64,000 bases of DNA from Enterococcus sp. BWR-S5 (lineage in GTDB: Bacteria; Bacillota; Bacilli; Lactobacillales; Enterococcaceae): positions 1 through 64,000 of the forward strand of contig NZ_JADOEQ010000005.1 of assembly GCF_016745255.1 (NCBI RefSeq). The letters run 5' to 3'. The notes beneath the pieces are model-generated. The model was not told the DNA's origin, ran no database searches, and saw only the letters and a program-made list of their open reading frames with translations. A program made the translations under genes and the position numbers. This document shows positions 43,902 through 51,962 of this stretch, in pieces (the first letter of the stretch is position 1; the number at the start of each line of letters is the position of its first letter).

Positions 43902-45224
43902 ATGGATAAATATATGGATAGTGTCTTAACTTTTGCAGATAAAATTTCGAATAATAAATACTTGAAAGCTATTTCCAATGGGTTGATGGCGACTTTGCCC
44001 GTCAATATTATTGGTTCGATTGCGCTGTTGCTGGCTGTATTGCCAATTGAAGGCTGGAAAAACTTTATCGCTTCAATCAATCTCGGCGGTTATTTCTCCG
44101 TTGGTTACAGCATGACTGTCGGTGTCATTTCGTTGTACGCAGCTTTCCTAGTAGGGCATCGTCTGGCAACGGAGTTCAATCAATCGGCTGTGCCGGCAGG
44201 AATTGTTTCCTTGTTTGCATTTTTAATGATGACGCCGTTGACGACACTGGATGAGACAACTACCTTGGACATGAGTAAACTAGGTGCAGAAGGTCTATTC
44301 ACCGCGATGATTTGCGGACTCGTTTTCGCACGAATCTATTGCCTGATTTTGGAAAAAAACATCTCAATCAAAATGCCGGCAGGGGTTCCTCAGTTTGTGT
44401 CGGATACATTTGCCGGATTAATTCCAGCTATTATCGTAGGATTCATTGCAATCATTATCAGTTGGTTATTCAGCTTTACCACTTACGGTTCATTCTCAGA
44501 TTTTGTGTATCAGCTGTTGGCATCACCGTTGCAAAGTTTATCTTCCAGTGTAGGATCGTTAGTCTTTATCGTTCTTATTCAAATGGTTCTATGGTTCTTC
44601 GGTATCCACGGTTCATTGGTTGTTGGAAGCTTTATTACAGCTCTCTACCTGCCAATGGATGTTCAAAATATGGATGCCTTGGCTTCAGGCGTTGCTCGTT
44701 CGGACTTACCCAATATTTTGAGCAAATCCTTCTACGATTTATTTGCCGGTATCGGAGGCGCGGGAGGTACATTATCTCTGATTATTGTCATTTTGCTGTT
44801 AGCTAAATCAAAACAGTCAAGAACAGTAGCCAATCTAAGTGCAGTCCCGGGGATGTTTACCATTAATGAACCGATGATTTTCGGCTTACCGTTGATTCTA
44901 AATCCACTCATGGCCATTCCGTTTATTTTGACACCGCTTGTTCAAACCTTGGTTGCGTATTTGGCAATTTGGAGCGGGTTATTCCCAAGGTTGAGCGGTA
45001 TCCAAGTACCATTCGGCACACCAATCTTTTTGAACGGCTTTTTAGCTGGCGGTTGGCAAATTGCTTTGCTGCAAATCATTTGTGTTCTTGCAGGCTGTCT
45101 GTTGTACCTGCCATTTGTAAAAATTATGGATAAAGAAAAAGTGAAAAGTGAAGAACAAGCAGCAGCAATGGAAGCCAGTGAAACAGAGTCTGAAAAGCTG
45201 TCAGTTGATGGAAAAACAGTATAG
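43902..45224 (+). CDS. PTS EIIC transporter, lactose/cellobiose family, orphan
   Basis: Predicted 440-aa integral membrane permease with about 10 segments. The start ADKISNNKYLKAISNGLMATLPVNIIGSI, WFFGIHGSLVVGS and MFTINEPMIFGLPLILNP are standard for CelB/LacE-type EIIC. No EIIA or EIIB gene accompanies it, so it must borrow them or work without phosphorylation. The C-terminus is charged. The ATG at 43902 follows AAGGAG; an in-frame GTG at 43893 overlaps the preceding stop. It is the last gene of the operon and is followed by a terminator at 45271. It likely imports the glycoside processed by the neighbouring esterase and hydrolase. Confidence 0.9.
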   Translation: MDKYMDSVLTFADKISNNKYLKAISNGLMATLPVNIIGSIALLLAVLPIEGWKNFIASINLGGYFSVGYSMTVGVISLYAAFLVGHRLATEFNQSAVPAGIVSLFAFLMMTPLTTLDETTTLDMSKLGAEGLFTAMICGLVFARIYCLILEKNISIKMPAGVPQFVSDTFAGLIPAIIVGFIAIIISWLFSFTTYGSFSDFVYQLLASPLQSLSSSVGSLVFIVLIQMVLWFFGIHGSLVVGSFITALYLPMDVQNMDALASGVARSDLPNILSKSFYDLFAGIGGAGGTLSLIIVILLLAKSKQSRTVANLSAVPGMFTINEPMIFGLPLILNPLMAIPFILTPLVQTLVAYLAIWSGLFPRLSGIQVPFGTPIFLNGFLAGGWQIALLQIICVLAGCLLYLPFVKIMDKEKVKSEEQAAAMEASETESEKLSVDGKTV

Positions 45225-45270
45225 AAATGCGTGAACTACTTGCTGATTATTGCTAGTGGAGCGGTGAATA

Positions 45271-45318
45271 AAAGAGGCACGAATCAGAACGAATGCTGGT
45301 TGTGTCTCTTTTTTTATG
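45271..45318 (+). terminator. Terminator of the sugar operon
   Basis: AAAGAGGCAC pairs with GTGTCTCTTT through one G-T wobble, with an inner GAATCAG/CTGGTT extension, followed by TTTTTTAT. Confidence 0.8.
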
Positions 45319-45495
45319 AAAAAGATAAAGAACTATCGCTAAATTGAATAGAGTCACTGCTAGAAGCAATAGGTTTTACCATATTTTCTGACAAAGAGTG
45401 AATATAATCTGTTGAATGAAACAAGCTTGCCGTTGCTTTTCTGTCTTTCTTACTGTTGTTTTGTTATAGTTTAGAAAAAGATATAGGAGGGGCGC

Positions 45496-46170
45496 ATGAT
45501 GAATAGTAAACTCTTGTTTCAAGCACTAAGTAAGTTTTGTTTAGGGCTGGTAGTAATTGGTCTACTCCTGTTTCTTCCGGCGGGTACATTTCAATTCTGG
45601 AACGGGTGGCTTTTAATAGGAATATTATTCGTACCGATGTTTTTCCTTGGAATTATTTTATTGTTTAAAGCACCTGGGCTATTAGCTAAACGCTTGAATA
45701 CAAAGGAAAACGAGAACGAACAGAAACAGGTTGTTCTTTTGTCTTTTGTGATGTTTATGGCGGGTTTTATTGTTTCGGGTTTGGACTTTCGGTTTGGGTG
45801 GAGTCATTTATCATCATATGTTGTTATTTTTTCAGCCATTCTTTTGTTGGCTTCCTATGGAATGTATGCGGAGGTTATGCGGGAAAATGCTTATTTATCA
45901 CGAACAGTTGAAGTGCAAGAAAATCAACAAGTGGTGGATACAGGTTTATACGGTATAATCAGACATCCGATGTACACTGCAACGGTTATTCTATTTCTTA
46001 GTATGCCGCTTGTTTTAGGCTCGATTCCGGCGTTCATTATTTTCTTGATTTACCCGTTTGTATTGGTAAAAAGAATTAGAAACGAGGAACAGATACTTGA
46101 ACAAGAGCTTTCAGGATATAAAGAATATACAAAGAAGGTACGTTATCGATTAATTCCTTTTATTTGGTAG
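45496..46170 (+). CDS. Isoprenylcysteine carboxyl methyltransferase (ICMT/PEMT) family membrane protein
   Basis: Predicted 224-aa protein with about five membrane segments. The SAM-binding signature of the ICMT/PEMT group lies near the C-terminus: VVDTGLYGIIRHPMYTATVILFLSMPLVLGS, followed by RIRNEEQILEQELSGYKEYTKKVRYRLIPFIW. Bacteria do not prenylate proteins in the eukaryotic way, so the substrate is probably a lipid or small molecule. AGGAGG precedes two adjacent ATG codons (45496 and 45499). It is monocistronic. The fold is confident, the reaction is not. Confidence 0.85.
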   Translation: MMNSKLLFQALSKFCLGLVVIGLLLFLPAGTFQFWNGWLLIGILFVPMFFLGIILLFKAPGLLAKRLNTKENENEQKQVVLLSFVMFMAGFIVSGLDFRFGWSHLSSYVVIFSAILLLASYGMYAEVMRENAYLSRTVEVQENQQVVDTGLYGIIRHPMYTATVILFLSMPLVLGSIPAFIIFLIYPFVLVKRIRNEEQILEQELSGYKEYTKKVRYRLIPFIW

Positions 46171-46387
46171 TAAAAATGTAACACTTTTGATAGAAGAAAA
46201 AATGCAGAAACGCAAGAAATTTATGCGGAGCTGTGTTTTTTTTGTTTTTGTTTAAAAATAAATAATTTGTAGGCAAAAATAAGCTAGAAAATAGTATTGT
46301 CTGGTGGTATTATCTTAATGGGTGAAAAATAAGATGAATAGTTAGCTTGTTTAAATGATTAAATGTTTTTTGAAAGGAAGAGACACA

Positions 46388-47158
46388 TTGAAAAAGGTAT
46401 CGACATTTGTTTTTTTATTTGGGATGAGCATCATGGTAACTGGCTGTTCTGCAACGAATCAAAGCCAAACGGCAGCATCAAGTACAACAACTGCTGAGAG
46501 TACTTCATCCTCTGCGGAAGCAGAAGAGCACCTTGATTATGACAACCAGGAGGAGTGGGAATTTACAGCCGGTCAGATGCAGTCACCGATTGATATCTCT
46601 ACAAGTAAGGCTCAGGCAATGACAGAGGATAGTGGGACGATTGTGCTGGACTATGATTCAGATGTTGCAAGTGTAGAAAATAACGGCCACAGTATTCAGG
46701 TTTCTGATGGAGGAACTGCACAAATTAATGGTAGGAACTTTACATTGACACAGTTTCACTTTCATGCACAAAGCGAGCACACAGTAGATGGCGAACACTA
46801 TCCGATGGAGGCGCATTTTGTTAACACAGCTCAGGATGGTCGAATTGCTGTTGTGGGCGTTTTCTTTGAAGAAGGGGAAGCAAACAAGGGCTTTCAGGAA
46901 GTGCTTGATGATGTCGAAAATGAAAAGGATGATCCAATCACCGATTTAGATGATATGTTGCCAAGCAATAAGAGCTACTATCATTACTTGGGTTCGCTGA
47001 CCACACCACCATTAAATGAAAATGTAGAATGGTATGTGCTGGAGCATCCGGTGGAAATTTCCACTGAACAAATTGAATCTTTTAAAAAGTTATATTCCCA
47101 TAATAATCGCGAAGTACAACCGCTAAATGAACGCGTGATACTTAAATATTCTGAGTAA
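46388..47158 (+). CDS. Alpha-carbonic anhydrase lipoprotein
   Basis: Predicted 256-aa zinc enzyme that hydrates CO2 to bicarbonate outside the membrane. The signal peptide ends in lipobox VTGC, followed by a Ser/Thr-rich spacer to about residue 50. The catalytic domain has QSPIDI, zinc ligands H124 and H126 (QFHFHAQSEH) and H143 (PMEAHFVN), and LGSLTTPPLNENVEW. The H126-to-H143 spacing fits bacterial alpha-class enzymes. The best start is TTG at 46388 behind AAAGGAAG; an ATG at 46355 would put 11 extra residues before the signal peptide. Monocistronic, with a bidirectional terminator after it. Confidence 0.92.
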   Translation: MKKVSTFVFLFGMSIMVTGCSATNQSQTAASSTTTAESTSSSAEAEEHLDYDNQEEWEFTAGQMQSPIDISTSKAQAMTEDSGTIVLDYDSDVASVENNGHSIQVSDGGTAQINGRNFTLTQFHFHAQSEHTVDGEHYPMEAHFVNTAQDGRIAVVGVFFEEGEANKGFQEVLDDVENEKDDPITDLDDMLPSNKSYYHYLGSLTTPPLNENVEWYVLEHPVEISTEQIESFKKLYSHNNREVQPLNERVILKYSE

Positions 47159-47166
47159 TAGAATTG

Positions 47167-47215
47167 AAAGAGCTGATACCCGTATTCGACTCGGAAATAG
47201 GGTATCAGCTCTTTT
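47167..47215. terminator. Bidirectional terminator between carbonic anhydrase and fabZ genes
   Basis: AAAGAGCTGATACCC (47167-47181) pairs perfectly with GGGTATCAGCTCTTT (47200-47214), a 15-bp stem. It lies between the convergent genes. Confidence 0.85.
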
Positions 47216-47261
47216 CATCTATTTAGATAAATTTAGCTACAATGTAATAGGCAAATATTTG

Positions 47262-47696
47262 TTATCTGCCGACAATAAAAGTCAGCTCGCATTCGCAGAC
47301 CTTCTTACCGTCAACATAAGCAGTTGCTTGACCAATCCCCACAAAATCCCGCAGCTTTACGATTTCGAAATGCAGTTTAAGAACATCGCCGGGCACGACC
47401 TTTTGTCGGAACTTCGCTTTGTTTATACCGCCTATATAGGCCGTTTCACCTTTAAATTGATCCATCTTCAAGATTAAGATAGAGCCAACCTGTGCTAGCG
47501 CTTCAATAATCAAAACACCCGGCATTGTCGGATTTCCCGGGAAATGTCCTTGGAAAAATTCCTCATTAATTGTTACGTTTTTTGTAGCAATAATCTTTTT
47601 ATCAGCAATTATCTCATCGACGTAGTCAATAAAATAAATCGGATATCTATTAGGAATTAAGTCCATTATTTCAGTTACTGTCATTACTTTTTCCAT
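47262..47696 (-). CDS. fabZ: FabZ-family 3-hydroxyacyl-ACP dehydratase, probably FabN
   Basis: Predicted 144-aa hot-dog-fold dehydratase of fatty acid synthesis. The catalytic His is in FFQGHFPGNPTMPG and the Glu in VLIIEALAQVG. In Enterococcus faecalis one FabZ homologue, FabN, is a dehydratase/isomerase that starts unsaturated fatty acid synthesis and is paired with the FabF homologue FabO, away from the main fab/acc cluster. Here the gene follows a fabF-type gene by one base with no acc genes nearby, so FabN is the better reading. Isomerase activity cannot be seen from motifs. It shares the FabT-type control region of the upstream gene. Confidence 0.88.
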   Translation of the reverse strand: MEKVMTVTEIMDLIPNRYPIYFIDYVDEIIADKKIIATKNVTINEEFFQGHFPGNPTMPGVLIIEALAQVGSILILKMDQFKGETAYIGGINKAKFRQKVVPGDVLKLHFEIVKLRDFVGIGQATAYVDGKKVCECELTFIVGR

Positions 47697-47697
47697 A

Positions 47698-48936
47698 TTA
47701 TTTATCTCTCCATTTCTTTACACAGATAACAGCATTATGTCCTCCAAATCCAAATGAGTTGCTAATGGCATAGTCAGCTTGGATTGAACGAGCGCCTTCA
47801 GTTACATAATCAAGGTCGCATTCTGAATCGGCAATTTTGTATCCGATAGTTGGGTGGGCAACATCATCTTGAAGTGTTTTTACACAGGCGATTGCTTCAA
47901 TACCGCCAGCTGCCCCTAAAAGATGTCCGGTCATACTTTTTGTACTTGAAATAGGAATATTCTTTGCCTGTTCACCGAAAACACGTTTGATGGCAGTTGT
48001 TTCTGCAGCATCATTGGCAGGTGTCGATGTTCCATGAGCATTAATATAGCCGACGCTTTCCGGCTGAATATCAGCTTCAGACAGCGCCATCAGCATGGCG
48101 TCAGCTGCACCGCTGCCATCCTTTAAAGGAGCAGTCATATGACTGGCATCGCAGTTACTGCCGTAGCCCACAATTTCTCCGAGGATTTCAGCTCCTCGTT
48201 TTTGAGCATGCTCCAGCTCTTCAAGAACAAGCATGCCTGCTCCTTCACCCATGACAAAGCCTTTGCGCTCTTTATCAAAAGGAATGGAAGCCCGCGCCGG
48301 ATCATCCGTTGTGTTTAAGGCGCTTAGAGCAGCAAAGCCTGCAATACCAATCTCACAGATAGTTGCCTCAGTACCGCCGGTCATCATAATGTCTGCTGTT
48401 CCATACTTGATTGCTCGAAACGCTTCACCAATCGCGTTGGTAGCAGAAGCACAAGCAGTTACGATTGTTTGAGATGTACCTTTAGCGCCAAGTCGAATAG
48501 AAATATTTCCGGAAGCCATATTTGCGATAACCATAGGAACGAAGAAGGGGGTTACCCGTTTAGGCCCCTTTTTATCCATTACTCGAACCTGATCCTGTAA
48601 GGTCGTCATCCCACCGATACCGCTGCCGACAATCACGCCAAAGCGTTTTGCATCAATTGCTGTTTCAGCAAGACCACTCATTGACCAAGCCTCTAAAGCG
48701 GCTGTCAGCCCATACTGAGAGAAGAGATCCATTCGTTTTTGTTCTTTTCTATCAAGAACATCACTGGGGTCAAAGTCTTTTACTTCTCCGGCTAATGATA
48801 CGCCGATTTCATCTGAAGAAAATTTTGTGATTTTTTCTATGCCCAGCTGCCCATTTTTTAGACGCTGCCAATATTCTTTTACTGTATTGCCGAGAGGGGT
48901 TACTGCCCCAATTCCGGTTACTACAACTCTTTTCAT
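47698..48936 (-). CDS. fabF: Beta-ketoacyl-ACP synthase II, probably FabO
   Basis: Predicted 412-aa condensing enzyme that elongates acyl-ACP with malonyl-ACP. The Cys-His-His triad is in IVTACASATNAIG, YINAHGTSTPANDAAET and STKSMTGHLLGAAGG. The N-terminus RVVVTGIGAVTPLGNTVKEYW is typical. AGGAGG precedes the ATG. It is cotranscribed with the FabZ/FabN gene and flanked upstream by two FabT-type boxes. Pairing with that gene suggests the E. faecalis FabO role, elongating the unsaturated intermediate. Confidence 0.93.
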   Translation of the reverse strand: MKRVVVTGIGAVTPLGNTVKEYWQRLKNGQLGIEKITKFSSDEIGVSLAGEVKDFDPSDVLDRKEQKRMDLFSQYGLTAALEAWSMSGLAETAIDAKRFGVIVGSGIGGMTTLQDQVRVMDKKGPKRVTPFFVPMVIANMASGNISIRLGAKGTSQTIVTACASATNAIGEAFRAIKYGTADIMMTGGTEATICEIGIAGFAALSALNTTDDPARASIPFDKERKGFVMGEGAGMLVLEELEHAQKRGAEILGEIVGYGSNCDASHMTAPLKDGSGAADAMLMALSEADIQPESVGYINAHGTSTPANDAAETTAIKRVFGEQAKNIPISSTKSMTGHLLGAAGGIEAIACVKTLQDDVAHPTIGYKIADSECDLDYVTEGARSIQADYAISNSFGFGGHNAVICVKKWRDK

Positions 48937-49034
48937 AGGTTCCTCCTAAATAGTTTGATTTTCAAAGTAATAATTCTTTTATTAACTTATACTTTTGTTA
49001 ATAAGTCGAGTTAAATAGTTTGACTTTCAAAGTA
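48937..49034 (-). promoter_or_regulatory. fabF promoter with two FabT-type operators
   Basis: Two near-identical 23-bp copies centred on TTTGAYTTTCAAA occur at 48947-48969 and 49012-49034, 65 bp apart. They match the FabT palindrome (TTTGA-N-TCAAA). Between them on the minus strand lie -35 TTAACT and -10 TATAAG with a 17-nt spacer, so the promoter is bracketed by operators. The first box abuts the AGGAGG of fabF. FabT represses fatty acid synthesis genes when acyl-ACP is plentiful. The rest of 49035-49337 contains no gene I can support. Confidence 0.75.
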
Positions 49035-49337
49035 TTATCGTTAATAATGCAGACATTAAAAAATGTCTGTCGTCTTTTTTTATTCTCAATTATGAAATGA
49101 TATTATCATTCACAACCAGATGATACCAGTTGTGTTTTCATTCGTCAACTTAATTAATTTAAGAACATCTTATATTTTATCTAATTGTTACTTTATTCAC
49201 AAATGATAATTATTATAAAAACGAAAGTGAATGGGATTTTTTTATGCCGGAAGTGCGAGTACCACTTGTGGAGAAAAGACTTGTAATCAAGTTTATTTAT
49301 TACGTTTAAAAGCAACGTTTTTCCACTTGTTTAGACA

Positions 49338-49346
49338 TGCTATAAT
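49338..49346 (+). promoter_or_regulatory. Extended -10 promoter of the two-component system
   Basis: TGCTATAAT is an extended -10 (TGnTATAAT) 57 nt before the response regulator start. Confidence 0.55.
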
Positions 49347-49402
49347 GGAAAAGCATGAGTGATACTTTAAGCGAAGTGACTGTGAATGAAGTGAGGAAAA
49401 TT

Positions 49403-50068
49403 ATGAATATTTTAATTATAGAAGATGAGAAAAATGTAAGAAATGAGCTCAAGCTGCTGTTGAAAAATGCTTTTTATGAAGTGTTGATGATTGAGCATTT
49501 TGACGGAGTGGTAGAACAAATTTTGGCTCATTCGCCTGATTTAGTTCTATTGGACTTGAATTTGCCGAATCAGAATGGCCAGGAAATTTGTCGTACCTTA
49601 AGGCAAGCATCAACTGTGCCGGTAATCTTTCTAACAAGTGATAATCATGTAATGACGGAACTGGATTGTATTTTAATGGGTGGCGATGATTTTATTACAA
49701 AGCCCTACACTCCTTCCTTACTTTTGGCACGGATACAGGCGGTTCTTAAGCGAACAGTCCATCAGTCAAATGAACAATTTGTAATGACACATAGAGGAGT
49801 GACCTTGAACATCAGCACATACAAGGTTTCATTTAAAAGTGAAGAGATTGAACTGACCAAGACGGAGTTTAAACTGCTTCATTACCTGTTTCAAAGAAAG
49901 GAAGAGGTCGTTCCCAGGATGGATATCATTGTTTATCTTTGGGACAACGATGTTTTTATTGATGATAATGCCTTAAGTGTTAATATGACTCGATTAAGAA
50001 ATAAGCTGGAAAATCTTGGCATCTCCGGATTTATCCAAACGAAACGAGGAGTTGGTTATCAGATATGA
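49403..50068 (+). CDS. BceR-like OmpR-family response regulator
   Basis: Predicted 221-aa DNA-binding regulator. The receiver domain (1-115) has acidic residues in LIIEDEKN, phosphoacceptor D51 in LVLLDLNLPN, T in VIFLTSD and K in DDFITKPY. The C-terminal winged helix ends LSVNMTRLRNKLENLGISGFIQTKRGVGYQI. The ATG at 49403 follows GTGAGGA; an earlier frame-start at 49355 would add 16 residues ahead of the receiver. It overlaps the sensor kinase gene by 4 nt. Together with the kinase and the ABC genes it forms a Bce-type module, so its target is probably the ABC promoter at about 51076-51200. Confidence 0.92.
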   Translation: MNILIIEDEKNVRNELKLLLKNAFYEVLMIEHFDGVVEQILAHSPDLVLLDLNLPNQNGQEICRTLRQASTVPVIFLTSDNHVMTELDCILMGGDDFITKPYTPSLLLARIQAVLKRTVHQSNEQFVMTHRGVTLNISTYKVSFKSEEIELTKTEFKLLHYLFQRKEEVVPRMDIIVYLWDNDVFIDDNALSVNMTRLRNKLENLGISGFIQTKRGVGYQI

Positions 50069-51075
50069 CTCTATTTCGCTATATCCATGACAAGCTGCTG
50101 CTGATTATTCTAAATTTTTCTGGTCTATTGCTATTGTCCTTTTATTTGCTCACTGTTGGAAATACGCTCCTCACGATTATTTTAATTGATCTTATTTGGG
50201 GAAGTGTGCTGTTTATCTATCTGGGGATTGATTACTATCAACGTCAACGCTATTTCAATGGTATTACCAGACAAATGGCTCAATTGGATAAGCCATATCT
50301 GATTTATGAGCTGATGGAGCATACGTGGCGTTATGAAGATGAACTGCATAAAGAGATTCTGCGAGAATCGACGCTTTCTGCAATGGAAGCAATCGTTTCG
50401 CTGGAAGAAGACCAAAGTGACTATAAGGAATTTATTGAAGCTTGGATTCATGAAGTGAAGCTGCCGATGACCAGTCTACACTTGATGAGTGCTGAGATGA
50501 AAGGGAATGCAGCGAGGAAGCTTGAGACTTACTTGATTGATTTGGAAAACCAAGTGGATCAGGCTCTTTTTTACGCACGAAGTGATTATGTCCATCAAGA
50601 CTATCTTATTCAAGAAGTTTACCTGCAGGATATTATTAATGAGCTGATTAAGAAGAATAAGTATTTGCTGATTCACAATCAAATGCAGGTCACCGTTGAT
50701 TGTGAAGTTATGGTCCATACCGATAAAAAATGGCTGACCTTTATCGTCAATCAAGTGCTGTTCAATGCTGTGAAATATAAGAAAGCCGATTCCGGAGAGC
50801 TTTCTTTTCGAACGATTTCTACAAAGGATAATACCAAGCTGGTAATCCGAGACAACGGAATCGGTATCAAGGCGCATGAGCTGCCGCGGATATTCACTAA
50901 AGGGTTTACAGGAACAAATGGCAGGGATGCCGGAAAAGCGACAGGCTTTGGTCTTTACTTGTGTAAGAAGCTATGCGCAAAGCTGGGGTTAACAATTACC
51001 GGGGATTCTGTTGAAGAGGAATATACAGAAATAACCATCACCTTGCCAAAAAATAGTTATCTTTCAGAATTGTAA
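50065..51075 (+). CDS. BceS-like intramembrane-sensing histidine kinase
   Basis: Predicted 336-aa sensor kinase. Two membrane segments close together at the N-terminus (about 8-30 and 36-56) leave almost no extracellular loop, the mark of intramembrane-sensing kinases that read the state of a partner ABC transporter. The phosphoacceptor is H129 in WIHEVKLPMTSL. The N box is in NQVLFNAVKYKK and the G boxes are in IRDNGIGIKAHELPRIF and GFGLYLCKKLC. It starts at an ATGA overlap with the response regulator gene. The ligand is likely a cell-wall-active peptide sensed through the ABC permease. Confidence 0.92.
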   Translation: MTLFRYIHDKLLLIILNFSGLLLLSFYLLTVGNTLLTIILIDLIWGSVLFIYLGIDYYQRQRYFNGITRQMAQLDKPYLIYELMEHTWRYEDELHKEILRESTLSAMEAIVSLEEDQSDYKEFIEAWIHEVKLPMTSLHLMSAEMKGNAARKLETYLIDLENQVDQALFYARSDYVHQDYLIQEVYLQDIINELIKKNKYLLIHNQMQVTVDCEVMVHTDKKWLTFIVNQVLFNAVKYKKADSGELSFRTISTKDNTKLVIRDNGIGIKAHELPRIFTKGFTGTNGRDAGKATGFGLYLCKKLCAKLGLTITGDSVEEEYTEITITLPKNSYLSEL

Positions 51076-51200
51076 CTTTCATGCAAGCTGGATAGATATA
51101 ACAGAGAGTCGGTTATGACTATACTGAAGCTGTAAAGTTATTTGTTTCTCTAAAAAGTCAGTCCACAACAGGCTTCTTAGGGAAGGAAGGATGATATAAA

Positions 51201-51962
51201 ATGAAGCCGTTGATAAGAATTGATGATGTAGAGAAATATTATGGCAATAAAGGCAGTACTACGAAAGCTTTAAATAGAGTGAGTTTTTCTGTAAGTGAAG
51301 GAGAATTCACAGGAATCATGGGGACGAGCGGCAGTGGTAAAACGACATTGCTGAATATGCTGGCGACAATCGATCGCGTCAGTGCCGGCCATATTTATTT
51401 TGACAAGCAAGATATCACTTTGCTGGACGAGGACGGTTTAGCGCAATTTAGGAAGGAAAATCTGGGCTTTATTTTTCAGGATTTTAATTTGCTGGATACG
51501 CTAACTTTGGAAGAAAATATTACGCTGGCCTTAAGCCTGAAGAGAACAACAGGAGCAGTAGCGGAACAGGCAGAGCGGATGATGAAGCAGCTTGGTATTT
51601 ATGAGCTAAGAGATAAATTTCCCTATGAAGTATCTGGTGGGCAAAAGCAGCGGTGTGCCTGTGCGCGCGCGTTGATTACTGTACCAAAGCTGATTTTGGC
51701 GGATGAACCGACGGGAGCATTGGATTCGAAATCTTCTGCAATGCTTTTGGAGACGATGGAGAAAATGAATCAGGAAATGGCTGCGACGATTTTGATGGTT
51801 ACCCATGATGCGTTCAGCGCCAGCTACTGCAATCGAATATTGTTTCTTGGGGATGGAGAAGTCTTTCAAGAGCTGTATAAGGGAGAGCGGACCAGGCGAG
51901 AATTCCTGAATGAGATATTGGATGTATTAGCGACTATTGGAGGCGATAGTCATGCTGAATAA
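51201..51962 (+). CDS. BceA-like peptide ABC transporter ATP-binding protein
   Basis: Predicted 253-aa ATPase of the LolD/MacB group. Walker A is GTSGSGKTT at 41-49. The Q-loop is in GFIFQDFNLLD, the signature is YEVSGGQKQRCACARAL, Walker B is LILADEPTGALD and the H-loop is ILMVTHDAF. GGAAGGATG precedes the ATG. Its last 11 bases overlap the permease gene. It powers resistance to peptide antibiotics such as bacitracin in characterised relatives; the substrate here is unknown. Confidence 0.95.
   Translation: MKPLIRIDDVEKYYGNKGSTTKALNRVSFSVSEGEFTGIMGTSGSGKTTLLNMLATIDRVSAGHIYFDKQDITLLDEDGLAQFRKENLGFIFQDFNLLDTLTLEENITLALSLKRTTGAVAEQAERMMKQLGIYELRDKFPYEVSGGQKQRCACARALITVPKLILADEPTGALDSKSSAMLLETMEKMNQEMAATILMVTHDAFSASYCNRILFLGDGEVFQELYKGERTRREFLNEILDVLATIGGDSHAE

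Noticed and set aside
44312-44806. 164-codon alternate plus frame inside the EIIC gene
   Set aside because: It is a shadow frame of a clearly coding membrane protein, with no ribosome-binding site.
36816-45224. Operon for L-fucose or L-arabinose use
   Set aside because: No fuculose or ribulose-5-phosphate aldolase/epimerase is present; a split transketolase and an apiosidase-like hydrolase point elsewhere.
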